From: Dichetophora obliterata
Lineage: Eukaryota; Arthropoda; Insecta; Diptera; Sciomyzidae
Direction of reading: 5' to 3'
DNA length: 64,000 nt
Assembly: GCA_963920525.1 (NCBI GenBank)
Contig: OY986439.1
Span: 41,847,985-41,911,984, forward strand
Shown piece after piece: positions 1 through 10,439 of the stretch (its first letter is position 1; every line of letters starts with the position of its first letter). The notes under the pieces were generated by a model. It did not search any database. It had not been told where the DNA came from and saw only the letters and a list, made by a program, of their open reading frames with translations. The translations under genes were made by a program, and so were the position numbers.

Positions 1-40
1 AAATACCAAAGACGCAGCAGTTATAAGAAAAGCAATACTG

Positions 41-80
41 CTGTTGTTGTCGTTGTTGTTGTTGTTATACTTGTTGTTGT
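41..80. repeat. (GTT)n microsatellite
   Basis: An imperfect run of GTT triplets with one GTC. The rest of 1-735 is AT-rich and I see no gene in it; CAA/GTT triplet runs recur throughout the window. Confidence 0.85.
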
Positions 81-739
81 TTCTAGTAGGCTACTGGCCT
101 TATATGGATGCATACGTCGGTGTTAAACTTGTGATTGTTTCTCCTATTGTGGCTTGTGGTGTTGTTGTTTTTGTTTAAGTTCCGCACACACTGCATTTTT
201 AATGAAGTTAAAGCTCAGCTTAACTGTTCATTTGTCATTCAAATTCATTGAATAGTTTTTGTTGCTGTTCGGACCAAGTGAATAACTAACTGCCAATTGA
301 TTGTTTTGGTTTTTTTTAAACTCGTTAATGTTTTGATTTTTTTCATTTCAATTAAGTCTTTTTCTAAGCTGCTGAGTTGTCTTTATTGGTGTATTTAGTG
401 GTCACGGTCAAGTAAAGTAGGCGGCATCAAAATAACACCGTAACTTTTTTTTGTGGTTTTGTTTTGTTTTTTGAAGAGAAAAAAGTTTCTATGATGATAT
501 TACACTATTCGAAGACCTTTTTAACATTGTAGACTCTTGATTTTGCCTTATTTATTTAACTATCTGATTAAGTAAAAAATTCTTTAACATTTTATAAAAA
601 AAAAAATAAGGAAAGGTTTTCATGTGGGATTTAAGCAACTAGTTTTAGTTTTAATTTAAAGGGATATTTTTTCGAGAGAGCCAAAAAAGCTAATAAGTCC
701 ATGTACTATCGCAAAAAGGCGGTAGGTAGCAAATGGGGC

Positions 740-2092
740 TAAAAACCAAGTGTTACTCACTGGCTATATACAGTAGTTGTAAGGCCAATCTTGCATAATG
801 GTGGTATTGTCTGGTAGAATGCATTCGAAAAACAGACTCACCTCAACCTCCTCCGTAAAGTTCAAAGATCAGCGGAAATGTGCATCAATGATGCCCTATG
901 AACCACTCCGACAGACGCATTAGACATAATGTTCCATCTAACACCACTTGACATCCTAGCTAAACAGATGGCCCCTAATGCAGCCATCCGCCTAGAAGCC
1001 ACCTCCCAGTGGAAAGAAGGTGCACTAAGACATTCTTGCATTAGAAAATTTCTCCCTCCTATACCTGGGTCCTCGACTACATCACACTAAAACTATCCCT
1101 TGAAAGGCAGTTCGATGTATTCATTCCCTCTCGAGAAGATTTGGAACACGGAAACCTTTTCCTAAAAATGCCATTGAGATCGTTACTGACGGATCAAAAC
1201 TAGATGGCAAAGTAGGTGGAGGAGTCTACTCTGAAGAACAAAGCATTAATATAGCCTTCAGGCTCCCTGATCATTGCAGTGTATTTCAAGCTGAAATCGC
1301 TGCCATACATGAAGATTTAACTTGGCTTCAGATAAATGAGATATCTTCCATGGATATTTTCATATTATCCGAGAGTCAAATTGCTTTGAAAGCCCTAGGA
1401 ACTATTGAAATAGCAACTGAAACAGTTCTCAATTGCCGAAGATCTCTAAATGAGATGACAAAGCTGATCAGAATTCTTTTATGCTGGATTCCTGGACAAA
1501 GGAATTTTCTAGGTAACTGCAAAGCGTTGTACAAACAGTTTATAAAAGCTCATACAGGTACTACCAAACAATTATATACAGATAAGGCAAGCCTTGGTAC
1601 TCCTCTCACTACATGTAAACTCCTTTCACTTTAAAACCAACAACAGATGGTCAGCAGGTAAACGTGTAATATAACGCGGCAAATCCGGCCTAAACTCACA
1701 CTTTACACGTTCAAATAACTCATGTATCTTAGAAGAGAACACATCAGTACCATTGAAGGGGTCCTTACAGGCCACTGCCTGATTAGCAGACAAGCTCACA
1801 GATTGAACATCCCCCAGAACGACTTCTGCAGAAGCTATCGAGATGAGTAGGAGGAAGAATCTACAGAACATTTCCTCTGCACTTGCCCAGCGCTGGCTCA
1901 AAACCGCTTCCTTTAATTAGGCAACTGGTTTTTCAATGAGCTTGACGAAATCTAGAAATCTTCGGTATACTAAATCCTAGGCTCAAATTGGTTGAAATAG
2001 AAAAAGGAAAATTAACACTTGGTATCTAAATGGGCCTCATTGGCCTACGTGTGTCTCATTTGCGGTAGCCAGACTTACCTCACCTAACCTAA
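740..2092 (+). pseudogene. Decayed non-LTR retrotransposon (LINE), 3' half with RNase H domain
   Basis: Broken reading frames on the + strand give the C-terminal part of a LINE ORF2. First comes a post-RT region (TTPTDALDIMFHLTPLDILAKQ around 900-970). An RNase H-like domain follows: TDGSK near 1190, an AE pair near 1290, SESQIALKAL near 1370 in place of the usual SDSQ, and WIPGQ near 1490. Last is a Cys/His knuckle (EESTEHFLCTCPAL, about 1850-1890). Stops and frameshifts break it repeatedly, so it is dead. The 3' end near 2085 reads CCTCACCTAACCTAA, resembling the tail of the LINE at 21961-24598. RNase H in a LINE points to the I/LOA/R1 groups; the exact clade is uncertain. Confidence 0.8.
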
Positions 2093-2589
2093 GGGACATT
2101 TTGCTTAATTTTGTTTAAATTTTTGGAGTTTTGTAAGTAAGGATTGTGAAAAACGGTTGGAGATATTCGAGTAGATATTTTTGATTATTTTACATACCTA
2201 TGTATTTAAATTAAAAAAAAATATTTTTTTCCTGAAGTCACTCGACACCAATGCGGCGCTGATCTTCATCAGAATCAGCTTCAGTGGCAGCTTCAACCCG
2301 AGCCTGCTGAACCGCTTGAAAAAAGTTAGCATCGGAGAAGATATCTGGGTCGTATGGATAAATTTCCATTGCTCCGAAGCCCGATTTAAGGTGTGACCTG
2401 CGCTTGAAGCCCACAAAAATAACGTTTCTTAAAATTGCTGTAGCTCAGTCGTTTTTCAATTTATCAACTTTGGGTTTTTTTACGTGAAAGTGGGCATAAT
2501 TTTCTAACTCTTTCCCTACTTTTTTATGTTTCGATGTTTTTCTATCCCCTCTCCCCAGAGCGATGAAAATGGGTTCGTAAAAATAAGAA
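2093..2589. other. No gene seen
   Basis: AT-rich sequence with only short, overlapping, unconvincing open frames on both strands. No family recognised. Confidence 0.6.
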
Positions 2590-2912
2590 GGCAAACGGGG
2601 TGTCGTTTTTCTTGATAAATAGATGTTGTATAGAAATTCTGCGGGCGGCAGTTTTTTGGTAATCACGTCACGCAGGTCCTGAACTAAGATATTTCCAAAA
2701 TATAAAAAATTGACAAAATGGCGCGATTTTTAAAAAAGAGTTAAAAAATTAGCTGTTTTTTGGGGGCTTCTGCTCCACCCTTCCTCCGGTAGTAGAGTTA
2801 GCCCAATTATCCTAGTTCAGGACCTGCCTGATGTGATTACTTACAAAACGCCACCCGTCGCATCTTCATCCAACTTCTGGTTTCCGAGAAAAACGACACC
2901 CCAATTTGAAAA
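2590..2912. repeat. Foldback element, arms about 100 bp
   Basis: GGGGTGTCGTTTTTCT near 2598 returns as its reverse complement near 2885-2900. GCAGGTCCTGAACTA near 2670 returns as TAGTTCAGGACCTGC near 2815. The arms are roughly 2590-2690 and 2807-2912, similar but diverged, with an AT-rich loop. No transposase is inside, so it is a non-autonomous foldback or hairpin repeat. Confidence 0.75.
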
Positions 2913-3229
2913 ATGTGATTTCGAGAAAAACGCATTTAAAGTTTTATTACTGCCCTTCGGAGTGAGTATATATACATATATAGCTCTGTAACTCCAAAAA
3001 TAGTTCGAATTTTAAAAAATCCTTGTAAGGCATTGTTTTTGAATAATTTTAGAAGGCATTTATGAAAAAAAAAATCGAAAAAAAATTGTTTTTTAACCGC
3101 AGGTCATACCTTAATTGTTTTTGGTAATAAGATGAGTTTTTAATACCTAGACAAAGGAGAAAAAAATTAATTGCAAATTTAAAAGAAAATTGATCTAGAC
3201 AACAAGGTTTAACGATTGAAAGTCCTTCC
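2913..3229. other. No gene seen
   Basis: AT-rich, with poly-A and poly-T runs around 3068-3100. Nothing recognisable. Confidence 0.6.
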
Positions 3230-3640
3230 TTGTTGGCACTGTTCTGCCAGACTGAGACTAATAATAAGTCTTCACAGGTCCGAAGGCAGACACATCCAAG
3301 GGCTGCATTTTATGACTGCAATGGGGCGGGAAAGAAACAATATTTAACCCATTCTCGATTGCCAAATCGGCTGCCACTTCGGATAGATGCGTAACATGGT
3401 TTTTTAAGAGCACCCGCAGAGGGGAATCTAACGATGGTTTCACAGAAGCTATGAAATTAAGCAAACAACGCACAAATTCTGGCTGTCACATCCATACAGA
3501 TTCATTAGCACATCCCATCTAAAGCATTATCCAAGAAGCTGGATTACATACGCTTTCTTGGAAAAGGGAAAATGGTGGTACACTGTTGCCAGCACCGCTG
3601 TGAAAGCACAGTGAAAGACATTGCCACCATTGTACCTTTT
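3230..3640 (-). pseudogene. Pogo/Tigger-like DDE transposase fragment
   Basis: The - strand at 3258-3473 encodes about 71 residues ending in a block typical of DDE_1 (pogo/jerky) transposases: KNHVTHLSEVA, then IENGLNIVSFPPHCSHKMQ followed by PLDVSAFGPVKTYY. In this family the first D of the 'DNH' motif is catalytic; here the preceding residue is K (KNH), so that position appears lost. Neither the N-terminal HTH nor the C-terminus can be followed. Sequence up to about 3640 on the same strand may be more of the element but is too decayed to read. Confidence 0.65.
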
Positions 3641-3848
3641 TTGGCCGCCTTAAGTTTTCCGTCATGCCGCATTCCTATCACTGCGATCATTGTGATAATT
3701 TTTGACAGCACCGTTGAAAATACACCACATTAGGGCAATTCACGATATTGTTGCATCGGTGCAAATTCAAAATAAACAGCTTTTACAAAAACAAAAAGCA
3801 TATGTAGCAATGCCAGTTTTTGCTTTTTGTTTTTGTAAAAGCTGTTTA

Positions 3849-5134
3849 TTGGGGGTTGGAATTAATTTTAACGGTTTTTTTTCGGTTTTTGAGCATTTAT
3901 TTAGAAACAACGGTACAATGTATATTATTCAAAGTATTGTCCATCGTTAGCTACAACATTTTCCCATCTTTCTGGCAGCATATGGATTCCGCGCCGGAAG
4001 AACGATTCGTCTTTTGAGGCAATCCACGAATCGACCCATTTTTTGGTATCCTCGTAAGAAGTGAAGCGCTGCTCAGCCAAGCCATGCGTCATCGATCTGA
4101 ATAGGTGGTAGTCGGAAGGGGCTATGTCTGGGCTATAAGGCGGGTGGGGTAGCACATCCTAATTCAGCGCCTCCAACGTTTCCTTGACGGTTCTTGCAAC
4201 ATGTGGCCGTGCGTTGTCATGTTGAAAAACCACTTTGTCGTGTCTTTGGGCATATTCCGGCCGTTTAACCTTTAATGCTCGGCTCAATTGCATCAATTGT
4301 TGTTGGTAGCGTACCCCAGTGATGGTTTCGTTAGGTTTTAGCAGCTCATAGTACACGACACCCTTCTGATCCCACCAAATACACAGCATAAGCTTGGCGC
4401 CATGAATATTCGGCTTGGCCCTCGATGTTGATGCATGGCCGGGTGGTCCCCACGATTTTTTTCGCTTAGGATTATCGTAATGGATCCACTTTTCATCGCC
4501 AGTGACAATACGATGCAAAAAACTCTTCCTTTTATGCCGTTGAAGCAGTTGTTCGCACATGCAAAATCGCCGTTCAACGTCTCTCGGCTTCAACTGGTAC
4601 GGCACCCAATTTCCTTGCTTTTGAATCATTCCCATGGCCTTCAAGCGTTTGCCGACCGTTGATAAGTTGACTCCCAATGATTCTGACAATTCTTGAAGGG
4701 TTTGACACGGGTCTTCATCGAGCAAAGCCTCCAATTCCTCATCTTCAAACTTTTTCGGCTGGCCCGGACGCTCTTTGTCTTCCGTATCAAAATCACCACT
4801 TTTAAACCGACGGAACCAGTACTCACAAGTAGAAATCGATGGAGCATAGTCCCCGTAAGCCTCAGTAAGCGTGCGTTGTGCTTCAACCGCTTTTTTCTTC
4901 AAATGGAAGCACAAAAGTAAACCTTCCCGCAAATTGCGTTTTGTTGGAACGAAAGTCGACATGTTCACAGAGAAAAAAATATATGTTGTTTACACTTCAG
5001 TGGAATGACACATACTGAAAAATGAAGCTTACACAATGTGCTTTGAAATGAATATAGTCACAGGTGTGCCCGAAGCGATCTATTGATAGTTACGCCATCT
5101 CTTAGAAAACCTTTAAAACTAATTCCAACCCCAA
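3849..5134 (-). mobile_element. mariner transposon, 1286 bp, near-complete
   Basis: Both ends carry terminal inverted repeats starting TTGGGGTTGGAATTA (the left copy has one extra G) and continuing through a TTTTAA.GGTTTT stretch. A TA target duplication sits at 3847-3848 and 5135-5136. Length, TIR position and an internal DD34D transposase on the - strand fit a full-length mariner. TIR and protein look nearest the mellifera/mauritiana group; that placement is an inference from general family knowledge. Confidence 0.93.
3925..4968 (-). pseudogene. mariner transposase (DD34D) with one premature stop
   Basis: A 347-codon frame reads MNMSTFVPTKRNLREG at the start and ends near NDGQYFE, the usual mariner length. 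The N-terminal HTH pair (about residues 1-112) is followed by WVPYQL (121-126). Catalytic residues are D158 (TGDEKWIHYD), D251 (FQHDNARPH) and D286 (YSPDIAPSDYHLF), with 34 residues between the last two. The only visible break is a TAG stop at codon 270 (4159-4161), where mariner proteins normally have tryptophan (ALN-W-DVLPH), so one TGG-to-TAG change explains it. The truncated product would lack the third aspartate. The copy looks young. GTG directly after D271 is not a real start. Confidence 0.93.
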
Positions 5135-5417
5135 TATTTTACATTTGCAACGATGCAACAAGATCGTGAAGTGCCCTATTGTAAATATTAGAGGCTGCAA
5201 AGTAGGGAGTAACGATAGAAACCAATTCAGTTTGATTAGCGATAAAAACTTGCGAATGAATGAAAAAAATGTGGGACAGCTATTAATTTTTTTTTAACCC
5301 ATACTACCTCCGTGACCTTTTGTTAGCGCAAAAAAACTATTTTGTTTGCTATTTTTGCGGCAAAGCACACAATCAATTGAAGTTACGTCAGTACAATGTG
5401 TTAAAATATTGTAGATA

Positions 5418-5547
5418 ATTATGTTGATTTTCTATAATTTAAATACAAATTCTAAGTGTTTGATAGTTTAAATCATACTTGATTTTAAATACAAATTCTA
5501 GTTGTTTTATAGTTTAAAATCGTTTATTGAGCTTTAGGTCAGGTTAG
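5418..5547 (+). repeat. Dispersed 130-bp repeat, copy A
   Basis: Shares a run of motifs with 31512-31644 and 51622-51746: TTTAAATACAAATTCTAA, then TGTTTGATAGTTTAAATC, then a near-repeat of both, then AAAATCGTTTATTGAGCTT and AGGTCAGGTTAG. The internal duplication (period about 52 bp) is present in all three. All copies are in the same orientation. Confidence 0.85.
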
Positions 5548-5687
5548 AACAATTAATTGCTCTAACGAATTTTTCCAAAGACACAACAACATCGTTTTCA
5601 ATATGAAAAGGAAAACATCACTAGCTGATTTTATTGCGATTTCGGCCCTCCTACAGGCTTCATCAGAAATCTTTGTGATACGCCGTG

Positions 5688-5726
5688 CAAGCGCATTAGC
5701 GCTCTGCGCCACAGAGGCGATGAGAT
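5688..5726 (-). repeat. tRNA-like A-box fragment
   Basis: On the - strand, GCCTCTGTGGCGCAGAGCGC followed by a GCGCTTGCACGGCG stretch resembles the first half of a tRNA (A box plus D arm). No matching B box follows, so it is at most a SINE-head remnant. Weak call. Confidence 0.3.
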
Positions 5727-5932
5727 TTTAAGTATCAATTTCTCAGTTTTTCTCCTTTCATATTTTCCTGTTGTTGTTGTATTTTTGCTTAACTTTAGTT
5801 TTTATAATAACATAAGCATATATGTCGGCCTTTGTAGTCTAGCGGAGAGTGCGCTAGACTATCATCCCAGAGGTCCCTGGTTCGAATCCGCGCTTGGGCT
5901 TGGTTTTTTTCACTTTCTTTGTTCTTTCCTAC

Positions 5933-7849
5933 TTACTTTACTTACTAAGTTGGCGCTACAACCGTATGTCGGTCTTGGCCTCATCTAAGAATTTGCGCCA
6001 GCCATTTCTGTCTTTCGCTTGCTGGCGCCAGTTGGAAATTCCAAGCTTCGTCAGGTTGTCCTCTACTTGGTCTTTCCAACGAAGATGCGGTCGTCCTCTT
6101 CTGCGTTCACCGCCACTGGGTACCGAATCGAATGTTTTCTTCACTGGAGCATCGTCTTTCATGCGCTGAACATGACCAAGCAAGCGAAGCCGCTCGATTT
6201 TAATGCGCTTGACTATGTCGATGTCAGCGTACAGCTCATACAGTTCATCATTCCACCGTATTCGGTACTCGCCATTGACGCAGATTGGTCCGTAGATCTT
6301 ACGAAGAATCTTTCTCTCGAATGCTCCTAAAGTCTTTTCATCTAAACTGCTCAGCGTCCAGGTTTGTGATGCGTAAAGTAGGACGGGCATGATGAGCGAT
6401 TTATAGAGCGTGATTTTCGTTCGTCGAGAGAGGGCTCTACTTCTTAATTGCCTACTGAGCCCAAAGTAACACCTGTTGGCAAGAGTTATTCTTCGTTTGA
6501 TCTCAATGCTGATGTCGTTGGTTGAATTAATGCTGGATCCCAGATAGACGAAGTTCTTCACAACCTCGAAGGAGGTATTGTCAACGGTAACGTGGGTTCC
6601 AAGACGCTGGAACTGTTTGTTTGTTGACACTAAGTATTTCGTCTTATCTGCATTCACTGCCAGACCCATTCGGCTTGACTCTCTTTCTAATCTGGAAAAT
6701 GCTGCACTGACTTCGCGCGTATTATGGCCAATGATATCTATGTCATCAGCATACGCAAGCAGCATAACACTCTTGTAGAATATTGTGCCACTACGTCTCA
6801 GATCAGCAGCTCGGATGATCTTTTCCATCATTAGGTTGAAAAAGTCGCACGATAAGGAATCACCTTGTCTGAAACCTCGTTTGGTAATAAATGGTTTGGA
6901 GAGGTCCTTCCCGATTTTAACTGCGCTGCTGGTGTTGCTTAGTGTCATCCTGCAAAGTCGTATTAGTTTTGCAGGAATACCAAATTCAGACATGGTGGAG
7001 TACAGGTGCTTCCTTATTGGGCTGTCGAAGGCGGCTTTGTAGTCGACAAAAAGATGGTGGGTGTCTTGTGGATTGGGCAGAGCACACTGATATTCCAATC
7101 GTTCGGAATGCATTCTTCCGACCATATTCTGCATAGAAGCTCGTGAATGCATTTAAGTGGAGCTTCGCCTTCATTCTTAAACAGCTCAGCAGGTAAGCCA
7201 TCAGCTCCCGTGGCTTTGTTATTTTTAAGCCGAGCTATAGCTGTCAGAACTTCATCATAGTCGGGCAGCGGAACCTAAACGCTGTCATCCAAAATTGGGG
7301 TTTCCGGAATATCATCTCTATTGGCGGGATTGTTGTCAGCGTCGCCATTTAGAAGCTTAGAGAAGTGTTCCCTCCATAACGTCAGTGTACTCTGGACATC
7401 TGTCACTAGATTCCCGTTTTCATCCTTGCAGGAAGAGGCCCCGGTGTTAAAACCATCGGCAAGGCGTCTTATTTTTTCAAAAAATTTTCGGGCCTCATTC
7501 CTGTCATTATACATCTCAATCTTCTCCTGCTAGCGCTTTTCTGCCTCTCTTTTTTTCCGCCAGAAAATATGTCTCTCTTCCCTCCTCTTTTCTTTGTATC
7601 GCTCCTTAGCAGCGCGCGTTACAACCGACTGCAGGGTGGCTTTGTAGGCGGCGTCTTTCTCTGCAGTGGCGTCGCGACACTCCTGGTCGTACCACTGGTT
7701 TCGGCGAGGGCGTTGGTAGCCAATCACCTCTTCAGCAGCCGCACGCATGGAGTTGGAAATGTGTGTCCACTGCGCGCATATATCATCGATTGGAGGAGTG
7801 CTTTGAAGCAGGAGTGAGAGTCGAGTGGCGAAAGCATCGGCTGTTAAAA
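5933..7849 (-). mobile_element. RTE-type LINE copy 1, 5'-truncated, with 13-bp target duplication
   Basis: A 1917-bp non-LTR element inserted in the SINE. The duplication TGTTCTTTCCTAC occurs at 5920-5932 and 7850-7862. Read on the - strand, its 3' end is GTTGTAGCGCCAACTTAGTA plus short AGTA repeats, matching the end of copy 2 at 17282-18298. Truncation at the 5' end and TSDs of this length are normal for target-primed reverse transcription. Confidence 0.92.
5956..7748 (-). pseudogene. RTE-type reverse transcriptase, broken
   Basis: This is the ORF2 of the RTE copy. A continuous 398-codon frame covers 5956-7152; two upstream in-phase or shifted pieces (7275-7514 and 7530-7748) carry the linker and early RT region, including NNKATGADGLPAELFK. 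Catalytic palm motif: LLAYADDIDIIGHN. Other landmarks are GFRQGDSLSCDFFN, FVYLGSSINSTND, and a C-terminal WLGHVQRM-like/RRRGRPHLRWKDQVE block typical of insect RTE-like elements. No endonuclease domain remains because the 5' end is missing. Stops and frameshifts near 7150-7530 kill it, but the 3' part is well preserved. Confidence 0.9.
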
Positions 7850-8147
7850 TGTTCTTTCCTACATTTAAGATTTATGGAAAACTAAAAATCCACAGGTAAA
7901 TTGTGGAAAATGTGAAATTAAAGGACAGAAACACAACTAAGGGCTGGAAATGCTTGCCGAGGTTAAGGCAAAACACTAGCCTCGGTTAAAAGCAATTCAA
8001 CTTGTCTTTCACGGTTATTTCGCCTAATCAATAATTCACGTATGGTTCCAATCAATTCCTCTAAATAATCTATCCCTTTTCTTTAAGGTCAAAGACCAAA
8101 CATTGTTTGTATAAGGCACATGCCCTGGTTCTTTCATCTTTTAAAAA

Positions 8148-10430
8148 AACAACAGTTTATAAAAGTCAAAAGCAAAAAGTTTACTTTTGATGGTGTTCAT
8201 TGGCTACATTCGCGAACAAAATCCATCAAAACACTATCTTCTACCGATAAAATATAGCCAAAATGGGCCACCAGCGTTGTCACGAAACGATGGGAGGTGC
8301 TCTTTGGAATTCTTTAGGTCCGTGTAGTCACTCTAATGCCCTTTTTCTTGAATAAATGTATTTTAATGGCTTTAAAAGCGCATTAAAATCCAATTCGGCT
8401 GATTTTTCTGGAGTTGGCATGGCTAAAACTGCAAGAAAACATAATTTAAATATGATATGTAGACAAAAACGATGATATTTAATAGTTTGTAAGAAAAACG
8501 CCGGTTGAATGTAACAACCGGTTACATGAGGTGTCCCACAACTGGGAATGGTGCCACTTCGAAAGTGACTAGAAAAATTGATTTTTATCACAAAATACCA
8601 CAAAAACAATGTATATGCATAACACTTCTTTTTAAATTAATTCACTTCAATTTATCTTACTTAAAAAAATATAAAAAAATTAGATACAATTGTGCTGATT
8701 TTTATCAATATTTTTTTCAATGCACACAGCAAGCGTGTACTTACTTTAGTGTTAGCAAAATAACTGAATACTGTCAAACTTCAAACTTGGCAATACTCAA
8801 ATTTACGATATTTGCTTTTTGTCAAAATATACGAAAGGTAGGTATACCAGAGGAATAGGAAAACCAGAGACATCCCATAAACGGAAAAACTCCCCTATAC
8901 GTAGACGCGTAAGTACTCTTGAAGAAGCAGTTTGTTTATAAAAATCATCAAGATTGCTTGTCTATCAATATTATGGCAACACCTTTAACTTCATTCCTTA
9001 CAACGATTCAGTGCAAAATATTGGCCATTTAAGTATTTGTGCATGCAATAAACATTCAAAGCTAGTTTCAGCCTACCAGCTAAGCCTCTCATTTAAATGC
9101 CTTCATCTCAGCTACGCATTAAGAAAACATTCATGTTATGGTTCTTCTTCTTCTTCCTATTATTATTATTGGGATGCACTGTAACATGCACTCAATTAAG
9201 ACTTAATCGTAACCTGAGCTGTCGTTTAAATCACGCTAACGCAGGAAATCCATTTAAGTTAAATGCTGGTTCTAACCGATAGACTCACTTTGGCAGCTGT
9301 TGACTATTAAATGAGAGCACTTAATTCTGGTTCACTAGAATCCAGTCCAGTCTAGTCCTAGTGCTAGGTTTTCTGCTGGTTGATGGTGAAGTAAAACTTT
9401 ATGCTTAAAGGTGTTAATCTAAGTCGTATTTTAAGTGAATGCTCACGGATTAGGTTCAGTTTGTAGCTGGCTTAAATTAAGTTAAACCAGCTTAATGAGT
9501 TTTCTGTAGAGCATTTAATTTCTGCTATGCTATCTTGCATATAATGGTTTGGAAAAGATAAAAGTATTAAGTTAAAATTTATGCATATCTATTAACAATT
9601 TGAGGAACATGATGAGTTTAAAACAACAACATGAAACTTGTTGTTGATGTTAATTTATGTGAAATGGAGACAGACAAAAACAGATTATTTAGCAAATGGC
9701 TTTTAGAATTTTTGAGATGATTTTTTTAGCCATTAATTTATATTATTATATAGATAACCGCATTTTATTTAATAGTTACAAACGGTTCAAAAGCTTTGTA
9801 TTTCTAAATTCGTTGTAATTTTTTTATATAAAAATTTTAACAATAAAATCAATTAATTTTAAAAAAATTTGTATTTATAATTTTGTTTTTTAATTATTTA
9901 AAAAATCTTCAATTGGCCTAACTAAAGCCTATCAATAAAAATGCGATATTCTTACATGTTCTCCGCATGGTAATTGATCCCTAGGTTGAAAGGTCAGTCT
10001 GCTGTTTCTTCACGAAATTCAAAAATCATTATTAATGCTGTGGCTCTGTGAAAAATTGCCTTTTTAAATTTTTTTGTTTTGGGGCCATTTTTCCTGGGAC
10101 CGTTTTCTGCAGTGCCAGTATTGTTATAAAAATCATCCAATTTCTGCGGCATTTTTGAGAATTTCACAGAAGCTATTAATTCGTTTGAAGTCCGGTTTGC
10201 ACAAGCAATTTTATTACCATTCATTTTAGATATCGTTTGTTTGTATTCGATTAGAAGTTATCAATATATTTGCAATTTAGTGAAAGGTCTGTTTGTAGTT
10301 CGACTAATAAAAAAAACTTCTTGCAATATCTTGAAAACTACGAAAGAATTTAAAATTGTAAGAAAGGTTTCCTTGGAGTGGCGCTTTTTGAGGCGCAGGT
10401 ATATACTTCCAACGCACTTCTATCTTCCTG
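8148..10430. other. No gene seen
   Basis: AT-rich, intron-like DNA. Local features are a 17-bp palindrome at 8509-8525 (TGTAACAACCGGTTACA), a short TTC/TAT run near 9140-9170, and AT-only stretches at 9750-9900. The longest frames (8505-8858 + and 9994-10224 -) show no family resemblance or coding signature I can support. Confidence 0.6.
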
Positions 10431-10439
10431 TAACGCTCA

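Larger units (their letters stand above)
3733..5176. mobile_element. 156-bp foldback MITE, split by a mariner insertion
   Basis: If the mariner (3849-5134) and one TA copy are removed, 3733-3848 joins 5137-5176. The result is 156 bp made of two 68-nt arms and a 20-nt loop (3801-3820). The outer end reads GGGCAATTCACGAT on the left and the complement of GGGCACTTCACGAT on the right. The inner arms (AAACAGCTTTTACAAAAAC) match exactly. TA flanks both ends (3731-3732 and 5177-5178). It has no coding capacity. The terminus recalls TA- or TWA-targeting DNA transposons (Tc1/mariner or PIF/Harbinger); the family is unresolved. Confidence 0.85.
5821..8147 (+). mobile_element. tRNA-derived SINE copy 1, split by an RTE LINE
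   Basis: The 5' head (5824-5897) is tRNA-like: A-box-like TAGTCTAGCGG, then a perfect B box GGTTCGAATCC. It ends in CGCTTGGGC and a T-run. The body stops at GTTCTTTCCTAC (5932) and resumes at 7863 with ATTTAAGATTTATGG, continuing to an A-rich tail near 8147. Removing the insertion gives about 394 bp, collinear with the SINE at 55850-56259 on the other strand and with a deleted copy at 60548-60710. The acceptor stem does not pair fully, so it is not a working tRNA gene. Confidence 0.85.

Noticed and set aside
4435..4920. + strand frames within the mariner
   Set aside because: Opposite strand of the transposase, without their own features.
5824..5897. Functional tRNA gene
   Set aside because: A and B boxes are good but the acceptor and anticodon stems do not pair well, and the sequence continues into a SINE body seen in other copies.
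5956..6330. Overlapping + strand frames opposite the RTE reverse transcriptase
   Set aside because: Mirror frames of a conserved coding strand; the - strand carries all RT motifs.
8509..8525. TGTAACAACCGGTTACA palindrome as a transposon end or operator
   Set aside because: A single 17-bp palindrome without partner or context; noted only.
8328..8858. Frames of 93 and 117 codons on opposite strands
   Set aside because: They overlap each other in AT-rich DNA, with no domain, splice or conservation evidence.
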